From Nemertoderma westbladi (lineage: Eukaryota; Xenacoelomorpha; Nemertodermatida; Nemertodermatidae): DNA of 64,000 bases. The notes beneath the pieces were generated by a model. The model did no database searches. It saw only the letters and a program-made list of their open reading frames with translations, and was not told the DNA's origin. The position numbers and the translations under genes are program-made. Below, one piece after another: positions 34,701 to 49,700 of the stretch. The stretch covers positions 1 through 64,000 of the forward strand of contig JAUCBJ010002234.1 in the NCBI GenBank assembly GCA_032718475.1, given 5' to 3'. The stretch's first letter is position 1. Each line of letters begins with the position of its first letter.

Positions 34701-37700
34701 AGGTCAGGTCAGGTCAGGTATTCTAGGTCATTGATCAAGAAAACTTGCCACCTCCATGCAGCATAAAGGAGGTGCCACCTGTAGTTGCATAGACCCTCTT
34801 ACTAGGGCAAATCTGGTCCTGTAACTAGGACCCCCTTCGTTCTGGGATAAGGACGCCCTTGGTCCTGGATTAAGGACCCATATACTTGGCTGCAGGGGTA
34901 TATGCCCTGACCAGGCAGATGGTGATCTACCAATGGCTGGTCAGGAGTAGAGTGTTCTCATGTCCACTCTGAGAGCACTTCACTGCGACCTGCACCTGGC
35001 AGCAAGGGTACAGGGCATGACCCAGCAGATGAGCTGCAACAGCCAATGGTGGGTCATGTGCGCCAGAGTAGATATGGGTGATGGGCCTCATATCTGACTC
35101 CATTGCGACACCCACCCTGTGGAATGGCAAACCAGGGTGTGGTATTTGCCCCGAGAGCTGACTCGGCAAAAAAGCACCCCCCAACCCCCACTATGGATTA
35201 CATTAGCAATGCGGAGGTCCGGCCACTAGAGGCCAGTGGAATTACCGGACACAATCGGCCTCACAGGCGTCAGTTAACTCCTGACCGGCTGCCTGTCTCA
35301 CCCCCTACTGGAGAGAGAGCAGCCAACAATTCTTTGAGTCCCTTTCCTGATGACCTTTCTGGCCCAAACCCTGGGTCACCAGGAAGGCCAGATTGTGATG
35401 GGGAGAGGGATTCTGGAGTTGGAGGCTACTCTCATGTTCCACCCCGACCAACAAAGCCATTGGTGAATCTGAGGCAAGTCACAAGACTAGCCTCAGTAAA
35501 CACCCTAACACTCGGGTCCCCAATGCGACAAGGTGAGCTGACTGCCTTGACAGATAAGCTTTCTCTTAGCGCAGTGGGTGTTCAAAAGCACCGAATGCAG
35601 ACTGGACAGACTGATGAGGTTCTGATTAAGGACATGGGGGGCGGTTGGCGACTCGCCCTCGCGTCAGCAGATGATAGTGGCAATGGTGGAATTGGTCTAT
35701 TGATGAATCCAACTGCACATGCAGCATTGGACAAAATAGACCAAATCTCTAACCGCATCATCCGTTGCCACTTCTCATGTTCTGGAAGACTGGCTAAGAA
35801 GTTTCCTAAGGTGGTTCTGATTGTGTGCTACTCTCCAACTAGTGTTGCCCCTGTAGAGGAGGTGGAAAATTTCTACCACGATCTACAAGCAGCTACTGAT
35901 GGAGTGGATCAGCATGCATTCTTAACATTCCTGGGAGACTTTAATGCAAGTCTGCATCAATCACCTACATCGCCCTGGGTCTATACCAATAGTGTTAACC
36001 GAAATTCTGTCCATCTTCAGGATTTTATCTCTGGAAATGGATTGTTTTCAGCTGGAACCCAGTTCAAGAAGCGAACTGGAAAGCCATGGACTCATAGTGG
36101 ACCCAGTGGTCACAAGTCCCAGATAGACCATATTCTGTTTCGTAGGAAATACAGGAGCTCTATACAAGACTGTAATGCATTTACACTTCGACCCTTCTCC
36201 AGTGATCACCGCCTTATTGTGGCTAAGGTAAGACTTCTGCGTGCTAGCAAAACAACGAAATCTGCCTTTCCGCGGCATGACTGGTCATCTCTGTTGCAAC
36301 AGCCAAGTGTGAGATCCAGCTTCACACTACAGCTGAGCAACAGGTATGAAGCTCTTGCTTCTGAGGCGGCAGATCACTGTGAGGGCTATACTGCCTTTAC
36401 AGAAGCAGTTAAGTTAGCAGCTGCAGAAACCGTTCCTGTATACCCTCGAAACAGGAAAAGGGCCCCCTGGACTGACAACAAAATTCAGAAGTGCCGAAAT
36501 GACCTTCATAAGGCGCAGAAAGAGTCCCGACTCAAACAGACTACAGCGGCCAAGAATGCAGTTAAGGCTGTGAACAGGCAGTACTCTGCTAATCTACAGG
36601 AGCTAATAAACCAACAGGTTGATGCCATCAATGATGCTGACGACAGCAGGCAATCATCCCAGGCATGGAAATCGATCAATCTGCTTACTGGGCGGAAAGG
36701 CCAACCAACCACCAAGGTTAAGGCTGAATCACCAGCCGCTCGCCTCAATGGTTGGAAAGCCCACTTTGAAAAGCTCCTCAATAATGACAGGGTATTGCCT
36801 GATAACTTTATAGAAGTAAAAGTGTCTGAGTCTGTACTCCCAGATATTCCCATTGGCGATATCTCCTTTGCAGAAGTGAAGGCTGCTGCAAAGAGCATTA
36901 AGACCAATCGTGCCAGTGGAGTAGATGGTGTTCCCCCTGAGGTCTTTAAAATACCTGAGTGTTTAAAGCTCATCTATCCCATCATAGTAGACATGTACCG
37001 AACAACAAGAGTCCCACAAGAAATGAAAACAAATAAGTTGGTGCCAGTTCCCAAGAAGGGCAACCTAACACTCTATGGTTCTTTTCGGGGAATCTCATTG
37101 ATCTCGATTGCTGCAAAGCTATACAATAGGATTCTATTAAATCGCATCAGGGATCCCATTGAGAGACTGCTCCGTGGAAATCAGAATGGGTTCCGTAAAG
37201 GTCGTGGGACCATGGAGCCCATTTTGGCACTTAGAAAGATAATTGAAGAGTTATCAAAAAAGAAAGACAGGCATCTGGCTGTTATCTTTGTTGACTTCTT
37301 CAAGGCCTTTGATTCAGTCTCTCGCTCACGTATGTTCAGCATACTTTCATTATATGGGATTCCTGATGAAATTATTGCAGCAATCAGATCAGTATACGAT
37401 GGTTCGACAACATTTGTGTCTACTGTTGACGGTGACACAGAACCATTTGAAGTGTTATGGGGCGTCCTCCAAGGAGACACACTTGCACCATTCTTGTTCA
37501 TTATTGTGGTTGACTATGTTCTACGCATGTCCTTAGATCATTATAATGATGATGGGGTGATGATAACTCCACCTACTTGCTCCAGAAGTCGAGGAAATCC
37601 TGCCAATTACCTAACTGATCTAGACTTTGCTGATGACTTAGGAGTACTCTCAGAATCATTAGAGGGAGCCCAACGGCTCCTCAGCTCATTAGAACATGCT

Positions 37701-40700
37701 GCTTCTAGTGTTGGTCTTTTTATTAACTCCAGAAAGACCAAAATTCTGACAGTTAACTTTGAAAGTCCTCAGCAAGTCCTTGATCGGATGAGCATAAGCT
37801 CAAAGGATGGTATGCTTGAGCATGTGGACGACTTCTGTTACCTGGGATCATGGATCCGGAAGTCAGGTGAGGACCTTCGAATACGTAAGGGAATGGCATG
37901 GGCAGCCTTGAATAGGCTTTCCAGGATTTGGAAGTCACCGAGAATTAATCGGAAACTTAAGGTCCGATTATTTAGAGCAGCAGTAGTTCCAGTACTCCTC
38001 TATGGGAGTCCATGCTGGGCTCTAACTGCTGAGGACACCAAATCTCTGGATGGCACATTCACAAGAATGCTACGCCGGGTTCATTGTGTCAAGTACAATG
38101 CACACATCTCCAACCAGACACTATATAACATTGGAGGTGTCTCATTGGTTCCCCCAAGCTTGACACTAGAACAAAATCGCCTCCGCTTTGCAGGACATTG
38201 CTTTCGCCGTGATGACCAGCCAGTGCATAATCTTGTACTTTGGCAGCCTCATGGAGTGAATAAGCATGGTGGACAGCCCATGACTTTCTTGAGACGCATC
38301 TTAAAGGACACTGGCCTTAAAGATGCGGATGATCTAGCAAATGTCATGGGTGATAGGGAGTTCTGGCGGTGCAATGTTGTTGACAAGCCGGCACAGCATT
38401 CTTAAAAATGCAGCTGCAATGCAGCATGCCGATCATAGTAGTAGTAGTAGTAGTATGTGTGTATGTATGTCTGTCGGTCTGTCTGTTTCTCAAAAATAAA
38501 GAAGCATATTACCTGACTAATATTTCATTATGAGGTTATTCTGATCGGAAAATCCATTTCCGATTTCAGTTTTCATGCTTGAATTGTTTTAGACTTAATG
38601 TGCGTCTGTCTGTATGTCGGTCTGTCTATAGGTCTGACAGACATACAAGCAGTCTTGAATCTATAAAACATAAAAACTGACATCGGAAATGAAATGATCA
38701 CCCACAATACCATCCTAATAATATGTTTATAATGAAGATTTTAGTCAACTAGTAGTCTTCCTTATTTTTATGGCGGACAGACAGACATACAAACAGTCTT
38801 AAAAAAAGTAAATAAAAAAGTAAATTTTCTTCGGCCGCTAGAGGAAAGCGCTTTACTCCCCAGAGGAAACTCCAGTACTCATTTAGCTACCACTTAAGGA
38901 TGCAAGGCAGAGATGCGCCCTGGCTGGTCCCTTTAAAGCATTCGTGCCGAAACGAAAACTGCCCTGGCCCATGTGAGGATCGCACCCACGACCTACAGGA
39001 GATGTGAATTCAATGCAACCACTACACCAAGGTGGAACTGAAACCATACTCTTGAATCCATAAAACATAAAAGCTGACATCGGCAATGGAATCACCCCCC
39101 ATAAATACCCCCATTACGAATATTTTAATCAGTTAGTAAGCTTCCTTATATTTTTGATAGACAGTCAGACAGACTGACAGTCAGACACACATACTAACAG
39201 TCTTCAATCCATCATGAAAACTGACATCAGAATTAATTAAGGGGGGGGGGGGGGGGGTAGCACCCCCAAATTGAACCTCACATTTTTGTGTCTCTGGACC
39301 ATAAAATTGTGTGAAAATTATTTTTTCTGCTACTAAACAACGTCTGGACTGTCTGAGAATAGCCAAACCAAATATTTTTAAAATTGGCCCCAAAATGGCT
39401 CCGTAATGGCCAAAAGGGCCTTTTTGCGCCAAGGGCTATTTCTCCACCAATATTTGTTTAAAATTGTTGAAATTTGGATTATAGGTTCAGAAGAACCCTG
39501 CATCCAATTCTTCTTAACAAATTTTGCCTCAAATGCTCTGGAGCCTTTTTAGAACAAAACGGCCCCAAAAAAGGGCATTTTTTGGACCTTTTTGATATAA
39601 AAAGGCTCCAGGGCATTTCCAACCAAATTTGTTAAGAAGAAGTATGGAGAAGGGTAATCTTAACAAGGGTACCAAATTTCAACTCATTTCAGTCAAAATT
39701 GGCGGAGAAATAGCCTTTTTCATGAAAAAACGTCGTTCTGAGATATGGGTGTTTAAAGTTTAAGGAACAATTTAAACCTTCCCGCTATTTTAGATATTAC
39801 CAATTTACTAAGTTCGTCAATAACTTTGTCAAAAATGAATGAAATTCAAAGAAATTTTTCATGCTTGCTAAACAGATAACTAGTAAAACAACGTTTTAGC
39901 AATTTTATGCCTAGCTGTACCGTGAGAGCCTTTTTTATGAAAAGGGCCCCACACAATTGTAAAATATAGTGCTGCTCGAAGGCTTTACAAAAATCAGACT
40001 AGCTCTTACATTTTGGGTATTAACTTGAGTTTGAAAAAAAGACATGAGAAAACTGCTGGCAGATTTGAAATCTCCATTAAATTTTGCACATGATAGAATA
40101 AAAAAACGTTTGGTTTGTCAATTTCCAAAATAGGGGGGTGCTACCCCCCCCCCCCCCACCCCCCCTTAAATTAATATTAAATTTTATCAAAATTTTTATG
40201 TTCAATGCAAAGAAACATACCTGATGAACATATTTTGAAAAATAAAAATTTTGAAAAAAAATATTTTTAAAACTTTATTATGAATTCTGCTGCTCAGGAT
40301 TGTCTTGTTTTTATATGCTCTAACACTATACCAAATTTTACGTCGTAGAAAGCAGCCACCACCCTATCATTAGCAAATCATCAACTACTTTATCAACTCA
40401 TCACTAATTTACTTATTAATTGACTGAGAGTAGAACTTTGAGAGATATAGAGAGATTGACTGAGATTTGCATTCGCATTTATCAGTGTTGGGGGCTGAAG
40501 GGGAATGATAAACTACTTTAAAAATATCGAAGTAAAAAAGTAATGATACCCTCAGAGGGGCATCATAGCTTATTAATTATTAACAAGTAATAATAATATT
40601 AGCCATTATAATAATATATTTGTACGTTTCGATTTAATTGATCAAAACAATGTAAATAATATATGTTATAATAAAGTGCTTAGGGTGTATATTATAATAT

Positions 40701-43700
40701 ATATTCATATATTTTACTTTACTGTATATCTCGAATATCAATGCTGAGTAAAGTTATAAGATGATTCATGGTCGTGGTCAAAATATCCAAATTTGCAAAT
40801 TAAGGATTGATCCGAAGGGATTACTTAAAGCTCAACGGTGCAGGGCACCATGGAGTTTGATTTCTGCATGAATGAAGAATGTTACAAAACGGTGCAGTTC
40901 ATAAAACTAAGTTGATCAGTCTAAGTCTTCAAGACCTACTACTACAGATGCCAGGGTAGATCATGATCACTCAAGACCTACTACTACAGATGCCAGGGTA
41001 GATCATGATCACTCAAGACCTACCTACTACAGTACTACTACAGTATAAAGATAAACGATGTTAAAGCGAATTAGTAAAAGTTTCTAATAAAACAATTGAA
41101 CGTCTGAGACTTGGTGCAGTAACATTTATGTTGCAGTGTGTAAATAGTTTTATAGCCGAAATTTCATTAGTAAACCGAGAATCGATGTCATAATGAAATG
41201 AGCTACCGGTACTGTGATTTATTAGATACAGATACATTCCTCTAGGAAAGGCATTACACAATAAATTATTAGGTTTACTGGACTGTATCTCAAACCTCAC
41301 GGTAGGCTGGTTTGCAACCATGGCGGTTAGGCCTACTGCAGTACTGTACATTAAATTACTGAAGATATGAGGTACAGGTATGAACATTTGAACACGCAGA
41401 TAAACATAATAGTGAGTTTCTGTATTTATTCTTGTGGTCTTTCGATGATGAAATTGATAGTAATTGTTTTTAGGTCCGCGTAGCGAGACCTGGTGTTGGT
41501 ATTGTTGTCAGTTGTTAATTTCTTGTTGGGTTTTGGTATTAGGGATTGATACGGTCCTGGTATTGTTGTCTGGTTGGGATTGTTGACCCTGAAAACTAAT
41601 GGATCTTTGAGATGTGCATAGCCTTGTCTTATGGGTAGATACGTTGCTAGCTAGACGTAAAGGGTAATTGTTTACTAAAGATATTTTAGTAAAATTGATC
41701 CAATAGCTGAGATTGGTGGATATATTATTAGATACAATAGCCTGCTCCCAAATGACTACTACACCTTATATGGCCTTGAGGTATAGATGAGAGCCAATAA
41801 GAGACAAAAGAAGATGCCATATCTGCTATAAATACATTACAAACTTCAATAAAATACCTGACGGCTTCGTTCATAAAAATATATTTTGAGGGGACACGAC
41901 CCATCTGCAATCTGCCATATGTCCTTACATCGATAATAAATCAATTTTGGAACAATAAATATAACGACACAAAGAGGAACTGAATGACTTTTACTAAACA
42001 TACAAGATGATTTCGCAAGGCCTATATATTATTTGTTGAATAAGTTAAATTTGTCTAAGTTACTCTATAATGTACAATACTCTATAATATATACTACATG
42101 TTCTCATATAATATTAATATTGATGTTTCAATATTTACAAATGTATAAAAATTATAATAAAAATATGTAGGGTACAAAAATACATTGTTCCGTTTTTCCT
42201 TCCTCTCTGCGTTTTTCCTCCCTATCTGGTCATTTTTCCCCGCAATTGTTTCCCCCCCTTGTTTACAGTCTGTTTTACCCCTGCCCTAGCTCAGTTGGCA
42301 GAGCGTTGGACCTGGAATCTCTAGGTACCGAGTTCAATCCCTCATTCCGGTGAATGTTTTTGTTGTTGTAAGATCGGTAGTAAACCATTCAAGGAGACAG
42401 ACAGTTCATGCGTTTGGAAACGTGGACCATTCCGCGATTTCGCGCTTAATTGTTTCTGGAGTTGATAAGGTCTGAAAAACTGAGGTTTCTACAGTATTAC
42501 GGAAAATGGACCTTTAGTATGGATATGTTTTGGAAATTAATTGACTAGAAATCCCTTGAATTATGGAGTGTAATTTTAGAACCCCCTTCAATGAAGAACA
42601 ACGATTTCGTTCGAAGGTTCCGAAAATTATGCATTCTTCCAGTCTTTCGCATTTTACATTCAAGTGATACATTGCTGAAGTCGAGGTGGAGTTCATTTGA
42701 TACAGTAGGGATCACCAAAGAAATAAATATGTCATTTTAGTTTTACTTCGATGGGAAGTAAGGAAAACTATATTTTACCGTCTCATGGACTTGGTCTATT
42801 ATTTTTATGTTAGTAATTTCTTTCTGCAAGTAAAATTGTAGTGTGGGCTGCTACATCACCATCTAAGGAATACGTACTTACAGCACTGCAGCATTCCCTT
42901 GTGTTATGAAAAATAATCCATAAACTACAGTACTACTAGTACTAGGATCGGCATGCTGCATTGCAGCTGCATTTTTAAGAATGCTGTGCCGGCTTATCGA
43001 CAAAATTGCACCACCACAACTCCTTATCACCCATGAAATTTGCTAGATCATCCGCATCTTCAAGGCCAGTGTCCTTTAAGATGCGTCTCAAGAAAGTCGT
43101 GGGCTGTCCACCATGCTTATTCACTCTATGAGGCTGTCAAAGTACAAGATTATGCACTGGCTGGTCCTCACGGCGAAAGCAATGTCCTGCAAAGCGGAGG
43201 CGATTTTGTTCTAGTGTCAAGCTTGGGGGAACCAATGAGACACCTCCAAAGTTATGTAGTGTCTGGTTGGAGATGTGTGCATTGTACTTGACACAATGAA
43301 CCCGGCGTAGCATTCTTGTGAATGTGCCATCCAGAGATTTGGTGTCCTCAGCAGTTAGAGCCCAGCATGGACTCCGGTAGAGGAGTACTGGAACTACTGC
43401 TGCCCTAAATAATCGGACCTTAAGTTTCCGATTAATTCTCGGTGACTTCCAAATCCTGGAAAGCCTATTCAAGGCTGCCCATGCCTTTCCCTTACGTATT
43501 CGAAGGTCCTCACCTGACTTCCGGATCCATGATCCCAGGTAACAGAAGTCGTCCACATGCTCAAGCATACCATCCTTTGAGCTTATGCTCATCCGATCAG
43601 AGACTTGCTGAGGACTTTCAAAGTTAACTGTCAGCATTTTGGTCTTTCTGGAGTCAAGGCTCCTAGGTATGTGTTAGTAGACGTTAGTGAATCAAACATG

Positions 43701-46700
43701 GCGACTAGGACATCAATGTAAAGAGTGAATAGAAATAAACTTGATGGCGCTCCTTGACGCAAACCGCTGTCGACACGAATATCAATTGATCTAAGGTTTA
43801 AAAACGTCGTCCTATATATTGCTTTTATTGCGTTAATCATATTAAATCCACAACCGAGAAAAAGTAACTTTGATATAAGAGTGGACCTAGAGACTCTATC
43901 ATAGGCTTTACTGAAGTCGATGAAGATGGTGAATAGTTTCTTGTTCTTGGTGTAAGCATAATCGACAACCAAGTGTAGAGCGAGTATCTGTTCATAACAT
44001 GATCTCCCTTTTTGACCGCCCGCTTGAGCTCTTGACTGTTTGTACCATCTCACTAGTCTGTTCGCTAAAACGTAGTCATAAATCTTTGCTAGAGAGTCCA
44101 TAATCGTGATTCCACGGTAATTGTTACAGTTAAAACGATCACCTGTTTTATACAAAATACTTAATAAGCTATATGCCCAAACTGCCGGTAAGCATCCGAA
44201 TATGAATATGGCATTCAATATAAATGTAATAAATACCACAATATTCGCTGGTAGATCCTTTCAAAGAGGTGATGAGATTCCTAGCGCTGCCTTGTTCGCT
44301 TTTATTGAGTTTATCGCCTCGTCCACTTCCTGTGGTTGTATCGGGTCATCCAGGAGTGGTATAACTGGAGCCTGTGAGGTGTCAATATCGTCTACGGTAT
44401 CCCCTTGATTATACAGAAGACTCTCGAAATGGTCTTTAAATTCATCGTCGGTGGGTTTGTCGATATCATCAGCTTTATCTCCAAGTTTGCCATTCCAATT
44501 TATGGCGCGCCAAACAGATTTCGAATCCTTCGTTAGCAACAAGTTTTCCCATCGGTTATTTTCACTACAATGATTGGTTAAGGTAATACCAGACCTCATC
44601 TTAGAAGAGTTAACTGCGTCTTGAAAAATTTTTCCCAAAGTATTGACTGCCTCGTTGACATCTCCTATGTTTCCATGAACGCAACCGTTTGCTCTTTGAT
44701 CATGCTCCAAAGCTTCTATAAATTTCGATCTGTCTATCCCTTGTCGAGGTACCCTCACAGTCTTTGAACTATAATTGGTTTCCGTGGTATTGCGATTGTA
44801 CTCATCATAGAATGAGGAACCCATTCGCAGGGAACGCTGTAGAAGTCCGTTCCAGTTTATATTCCCCGAAGTTGTCAGTAATATCTCCAAAGGCACATGA
44901 TCCGAGGGTTTTGTTAAATCTTGATTTACCTTTAATTCAATATCTTCGCTAAACACAGGTCTATCTGACTAATCCACCTTTCTTTTCTTCGGAAAGTAAG
45001 GTCACTTGTAGCAGGAGGGACCTTATTGACGATAATGAAATCGGCGTCGTCACAGACCCGGTCCACTTCTTGGCCATGCGAATTTTTCGGATGATAAACT
45101 CTTGCGTTAAGGTCACCAAACACAAGCCGTTTCTCTCTATCTCCTAAGTAAAGTCCCTGAAGAACCCCCCACCTTTTATCGTCATAAAATAGCGAATCTT
45201 TTGGTTCGATGTAACCGCCGCTAAACTCGTACTGTCCGAGTGAATGAAATCTTGCTGATATGAATCCAATGAAACTAGTATCAACTGATTCGATGTCGCC
45301 CACTAAATAGTTTTTTATTAAAAGCGCTACGCCCCTTAGTAATTTTTCCCTTACACCTCCTATATTCCAAGAAAGAATTTTCAACAAGTTATTAGGCTTA
45401 CTATTATCATCATTCCCATCACCATAAATACTAGTAGAACTGTATTGACTGTTGTCGGGCCTGTACTATTGAAAGAACTTTGGCTGATAACGGTCAATAA
45501 TCGTACCATCCCGATATACGATGCCGGCTCTGTTGTCGTAAACAATGCGACATCCTTGGTTTTCAGGTTTCTCCTTCTCTTTATTTTCTACTTCATACAA
45601 CCTTGCTCTCTCTCGTCGTACCGCCGGGTGTATATCCTTCTTTATAAATACCTTACGATAGTCATTATTTTCCTTCAACTTCTTGGCGTTCTCTAACACA
45701 ATATCCATTTTCTCTTTCTTCTTGAATGTGAGTAAGATAGGCCGCGCTCTCGTGGCTGTGTTGCTGTTGCCCCGTGTTTGCTCATTTCTAGTTTTTCCTA
45801 GTCGCCTGAATTCTACATCTTCAATTGCTCCTCCTCGATTTCCGGTGTTCTCATCGTCGATGTTCAACTCTACATTTATTTCAATAAAAATTTTAAACGG
45901 TGGTATATGTCTACTATGATGAGATAGATGAGCTTTAAACACTCAGGTATTTTAAAGACCTCAGGGGGAACACCATCTACTCCACTGGCACGATTGGTCT
46001 TAATGCTCTTTGCAGCAGCCTTCCCTTCTGCAAAGGAGATATCACCAATGGGAATATCTGGGAGTACAGACTCAGACACTTTTACTTCTATAAAGTTATC
46101 AGGCAATACCATGTCATTATTGAGGAGCTTTTCAAAGTGGGCCTTCCAACCATTGAGGCGATCGGCTGGTGATTCAGCCCTAACCTTGGTGGTAGGTTGG
46201 CTTTTTCGACCAGCAAGCAAGTTGATCGATCTCCATGCCTGGGATGATTGCCTGCTGTCGTCAACATCATTGATGGCATCAACCTGTTGGTTTATTAGCT
46301 CCTGTAAATTAACAGAGTACTGCCTGTTCAGGGACCTAGATGCAGCCTTAACTGCATTCTTTGCCGCTGTAGTCTGTTTGAGTCGGGACTCTTTCTGCGC
46401 CTTGTAGAGGTCATTTCGGCACTTCTGAATTTTGTTGTCAGTCCAGGGGGCCCGTTTCCTGTTTCGAGGGTATACAGGAACTGTTTCTGCAGCTGCTAAC
46501 TTAACTGCCTCTGTAAAGGCAGTAAGCCCTCACAGTGATCTGCCGCCTTGGCCACAATAAGGCGGTGATCACTGGAGAAGGGTCGTAGTGTAAATGCATT
46601 ACAGTCTTGTATAGAGCTCCTGTAATTCCTACGAAACAGGATATGGTCTATCTGGGACTTGTGACCACTGGGTCCGCTATGAGTCCATAGCTTTCCAGTT

Positions 46701-49700
46701 CGCTTCTTGAACTGGGTTCCAGCCGAAAACAATCCATTTCCAGAGATAAAATCCTGAAGATGGACGGAATTTCGGTTAACACTATTGCTATAGACCCAGG
46801 GCGATGTAGGTGATTGATGCCGACTTGCATTAAAGTCTCCCAGGAATGTTAAGAATACATGCTGATCCACTCCATCAGTAGCTGCTTGTAGATTCTGGTA
46901 GAAATTTTCCACCTCCTCTACAGGGGCAACACTAGTTGGAGAGTAGCACAAAATCAGAACCACCTTAGGAAACTTCTTAGCCAGTCTTCCAGAACATGAG
47001 AAGTGGCAACGGATGATGCGGTTAGAGATTTGGTCTATTTTGTCCAATGCTGCATGTGCAGTTGGATTCATCAATAGACCAATTCCACCATTGCCACTAT
47101 CATCTGCTGAAGCGAGGGCGAGTCGCCAACCGCCCCCCATGTCCTTAATCAGAACCTCATCAGTGTGTCCAGTCTGCATTCGGTGCTCTTGAACACCCAC
47201 TGCACTAAGAGAAAGCTTATCTGCCAAGGCAGTCAGCACACCTTGTCGCATTGGAGACCCGAGTGTTAGGGTGTTTACTGAGGCTAGTCTAGTGACTTGC
47301 CTCAGATTCACCAATGGCTTTGTTGGTCGGGGTGGAACATGAGAGTAGCCTCCAACTCCAGAATCCATCTCCCCCTCACAATCTGGCCTCCCTGGTTACC
47401 CAGGGTTTGGGCCAGAAAGGTCATCAGGAAAGGGACTCAAAAAATTGTTTGCCGCTCTCTCTCCAGTAGGGGGTGAGACAGGCAGCCGGTCAGGAGATAA
47501 CTGACGCCTGTGAGGCCGATTGTGTCCAGTCATTCCACTGGCCTCTAGTGGCTGGACCTCCGCATTACTAATGTAATCCATAGTGGGGGTTGGGGGGTGC
47601 TTTTTTGCCGAGTCAGCTCTCGGGGCAAATACCACACCCTGGTTTGCCATTCCACAGGGTGGGTGTCGCAGTGGAGTCAGATATGAGGCCCATCACCCAT
47701 ATCTACTCTGGCGCACATGACCCACCATTGGCTGTGCAGCTCATCTGCTTGGTCATGCCCTGTACCCCTGCTGCCAGGTGCAGGGGTACAAACTACAGTA
47801 CCTTCAATCCAACAGACTCACAGCACCGGTACTATAGCTGTATGTACTAATACACATATCCACACCAAAACGCACCAAGTAAACGATAAAATAATAATCT
47901 CTGTAATGTGATTTTGTTGAAGGAAGTATTTCAAGTTGGTACATCATAAAAGGGCAAACGAGCTGAAATGTTTCCAGCTCGTTTGTCTTTTTAAGGGGGG
48001 GGGGGGGGGGGGGTCACCATTTTGTTCAAAAATATGTCAAAATTATTTTGGTGGTACTAAAATAATTTCAAACGAAGTAATTTGGTGGTATTAAATTGGT
48101 GTACCCCCCCCCCCCTCCCCCACCCTTACTGTACTGTACGTTCGAAGTTAACAAACCCATTATTATATAGGTTGTGGTTATACCGTGGACGACACTCACG
48201 GATTTATTACATCACCAAACTACCCCGATCCGTACCCACCCGGTCTACACTGTGTCTGGACAATCCCTGAACTAGACAAGGTTATGATAACAAGGATAAC
48301 TGCTAACTTCATAGACATGGAGATGGAGCGATGTTGCGACTATTTTAAATTCCCTGTGCAAGCTCCTCGAGGTGTGAGTATCTAACATAACATATATCGT
48401 AGCATTACATGTAGGCCTACATGATGATCGACCTGCACTAAGGTGCAGTGTCCAGATCTCACGGTTAGCCAACACAGTGCCGGCGGACTCAGTAACATTG
48501 CGACCCCAGATCTCACGGTTAGCCATACACAGTGCCGACGGACTCCTTAACATTGCGATCCCAGATCTCACGGTTAGCCATACACAGTGCCGGCGGACTC
48601 CGTAACATTGCGACCCCAGATCTCACGGTTAGCCATAGACAGTGCCGGCGGACTCAGTAACATTGCGACCCCAGATCTCACGGTTAGCCAACACAGTGCA
48701 GGCGGACCCAGCAACATAGCGACCCCAGATCTCACGGTTAGCCATACACAGTGCCGACGGACTCCTTAACATTGCGATCCCAGATCTCACGGTTAGCCAT
48801 ACACAGTGCCGGCGGACTCAGTAACATTGCGACCCCAGATCTTACGGTTAGCCATACACAGTGCCGACGGACTCCTTAACATTGCGATCCCAGATCTCAC
48901 GGTTAGCCAACACAGTGCCGGCGGACTCCGTAACATTGCGACCCCAGATCTCACGGTTAGCCATAGACTGTGCCGGCGGACTCAGTAACATTGCGAACCC
49001 AGATCTCACGGTTAGCCATAGACTGTGCCGGCGGACTCAGTAACATTGCGACCCCAGATCTCACGGTTAGCCATACACAGTGCCGACGGACTCCGTAACA
49101 TTGCGACCCCAGATCTCACGGTTAGCCATAGACAGTGCCGGCGGACTCAGTAACATTGCGACCCCAGATCTCACGGTTAGCCAACACAGTGCCGGCGGAT
49201 TCCGTAACATTGCGACCCCAGATCTCACGGTTAGCCATACACAGTGCCGACGGACTCCTTAACATTGCGATCCCAGATCTCACGGTTAGCCAACACAGTG
49301 CCGGCGGACTCCGTAACATTGCGACCCCAGATCTCACGGTTAGCCATAGACTGTGCCGGCGGACTCAGTAACATTGCGACCCCAGATCTCACGGTTAGCC
49401 ATACACAGTGCCGGCGGACTCCGTAACATTGCGACCCCAGATCTCACGGTTAGCCATAGACAGTGCCGGCGGACTCAGTAACATTGCGACCCCAGATCTC
49501 ACGGTTAGCCAACACAGTGCAGGCGGACCCAGCAACATAGCGACCCCAGATCTCACGGTTAGCCATACACAGTGCCGACGGACTCCTTAACATTGCGATC
49601 CCAGATCTCACGGTTAGCCATACACAGTGCCGGCGGACTCAGTAACATTGCGACCCCAGATCTTACGGTTAGCCATACACAGTGCCGACGGACTCCTTAA

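Noticed and set aside
42284-42350. tRNA gene
   Set aside because: A- and B-box-like words are present but acceptor and T arms do not pair; SINE remnant is likelier.
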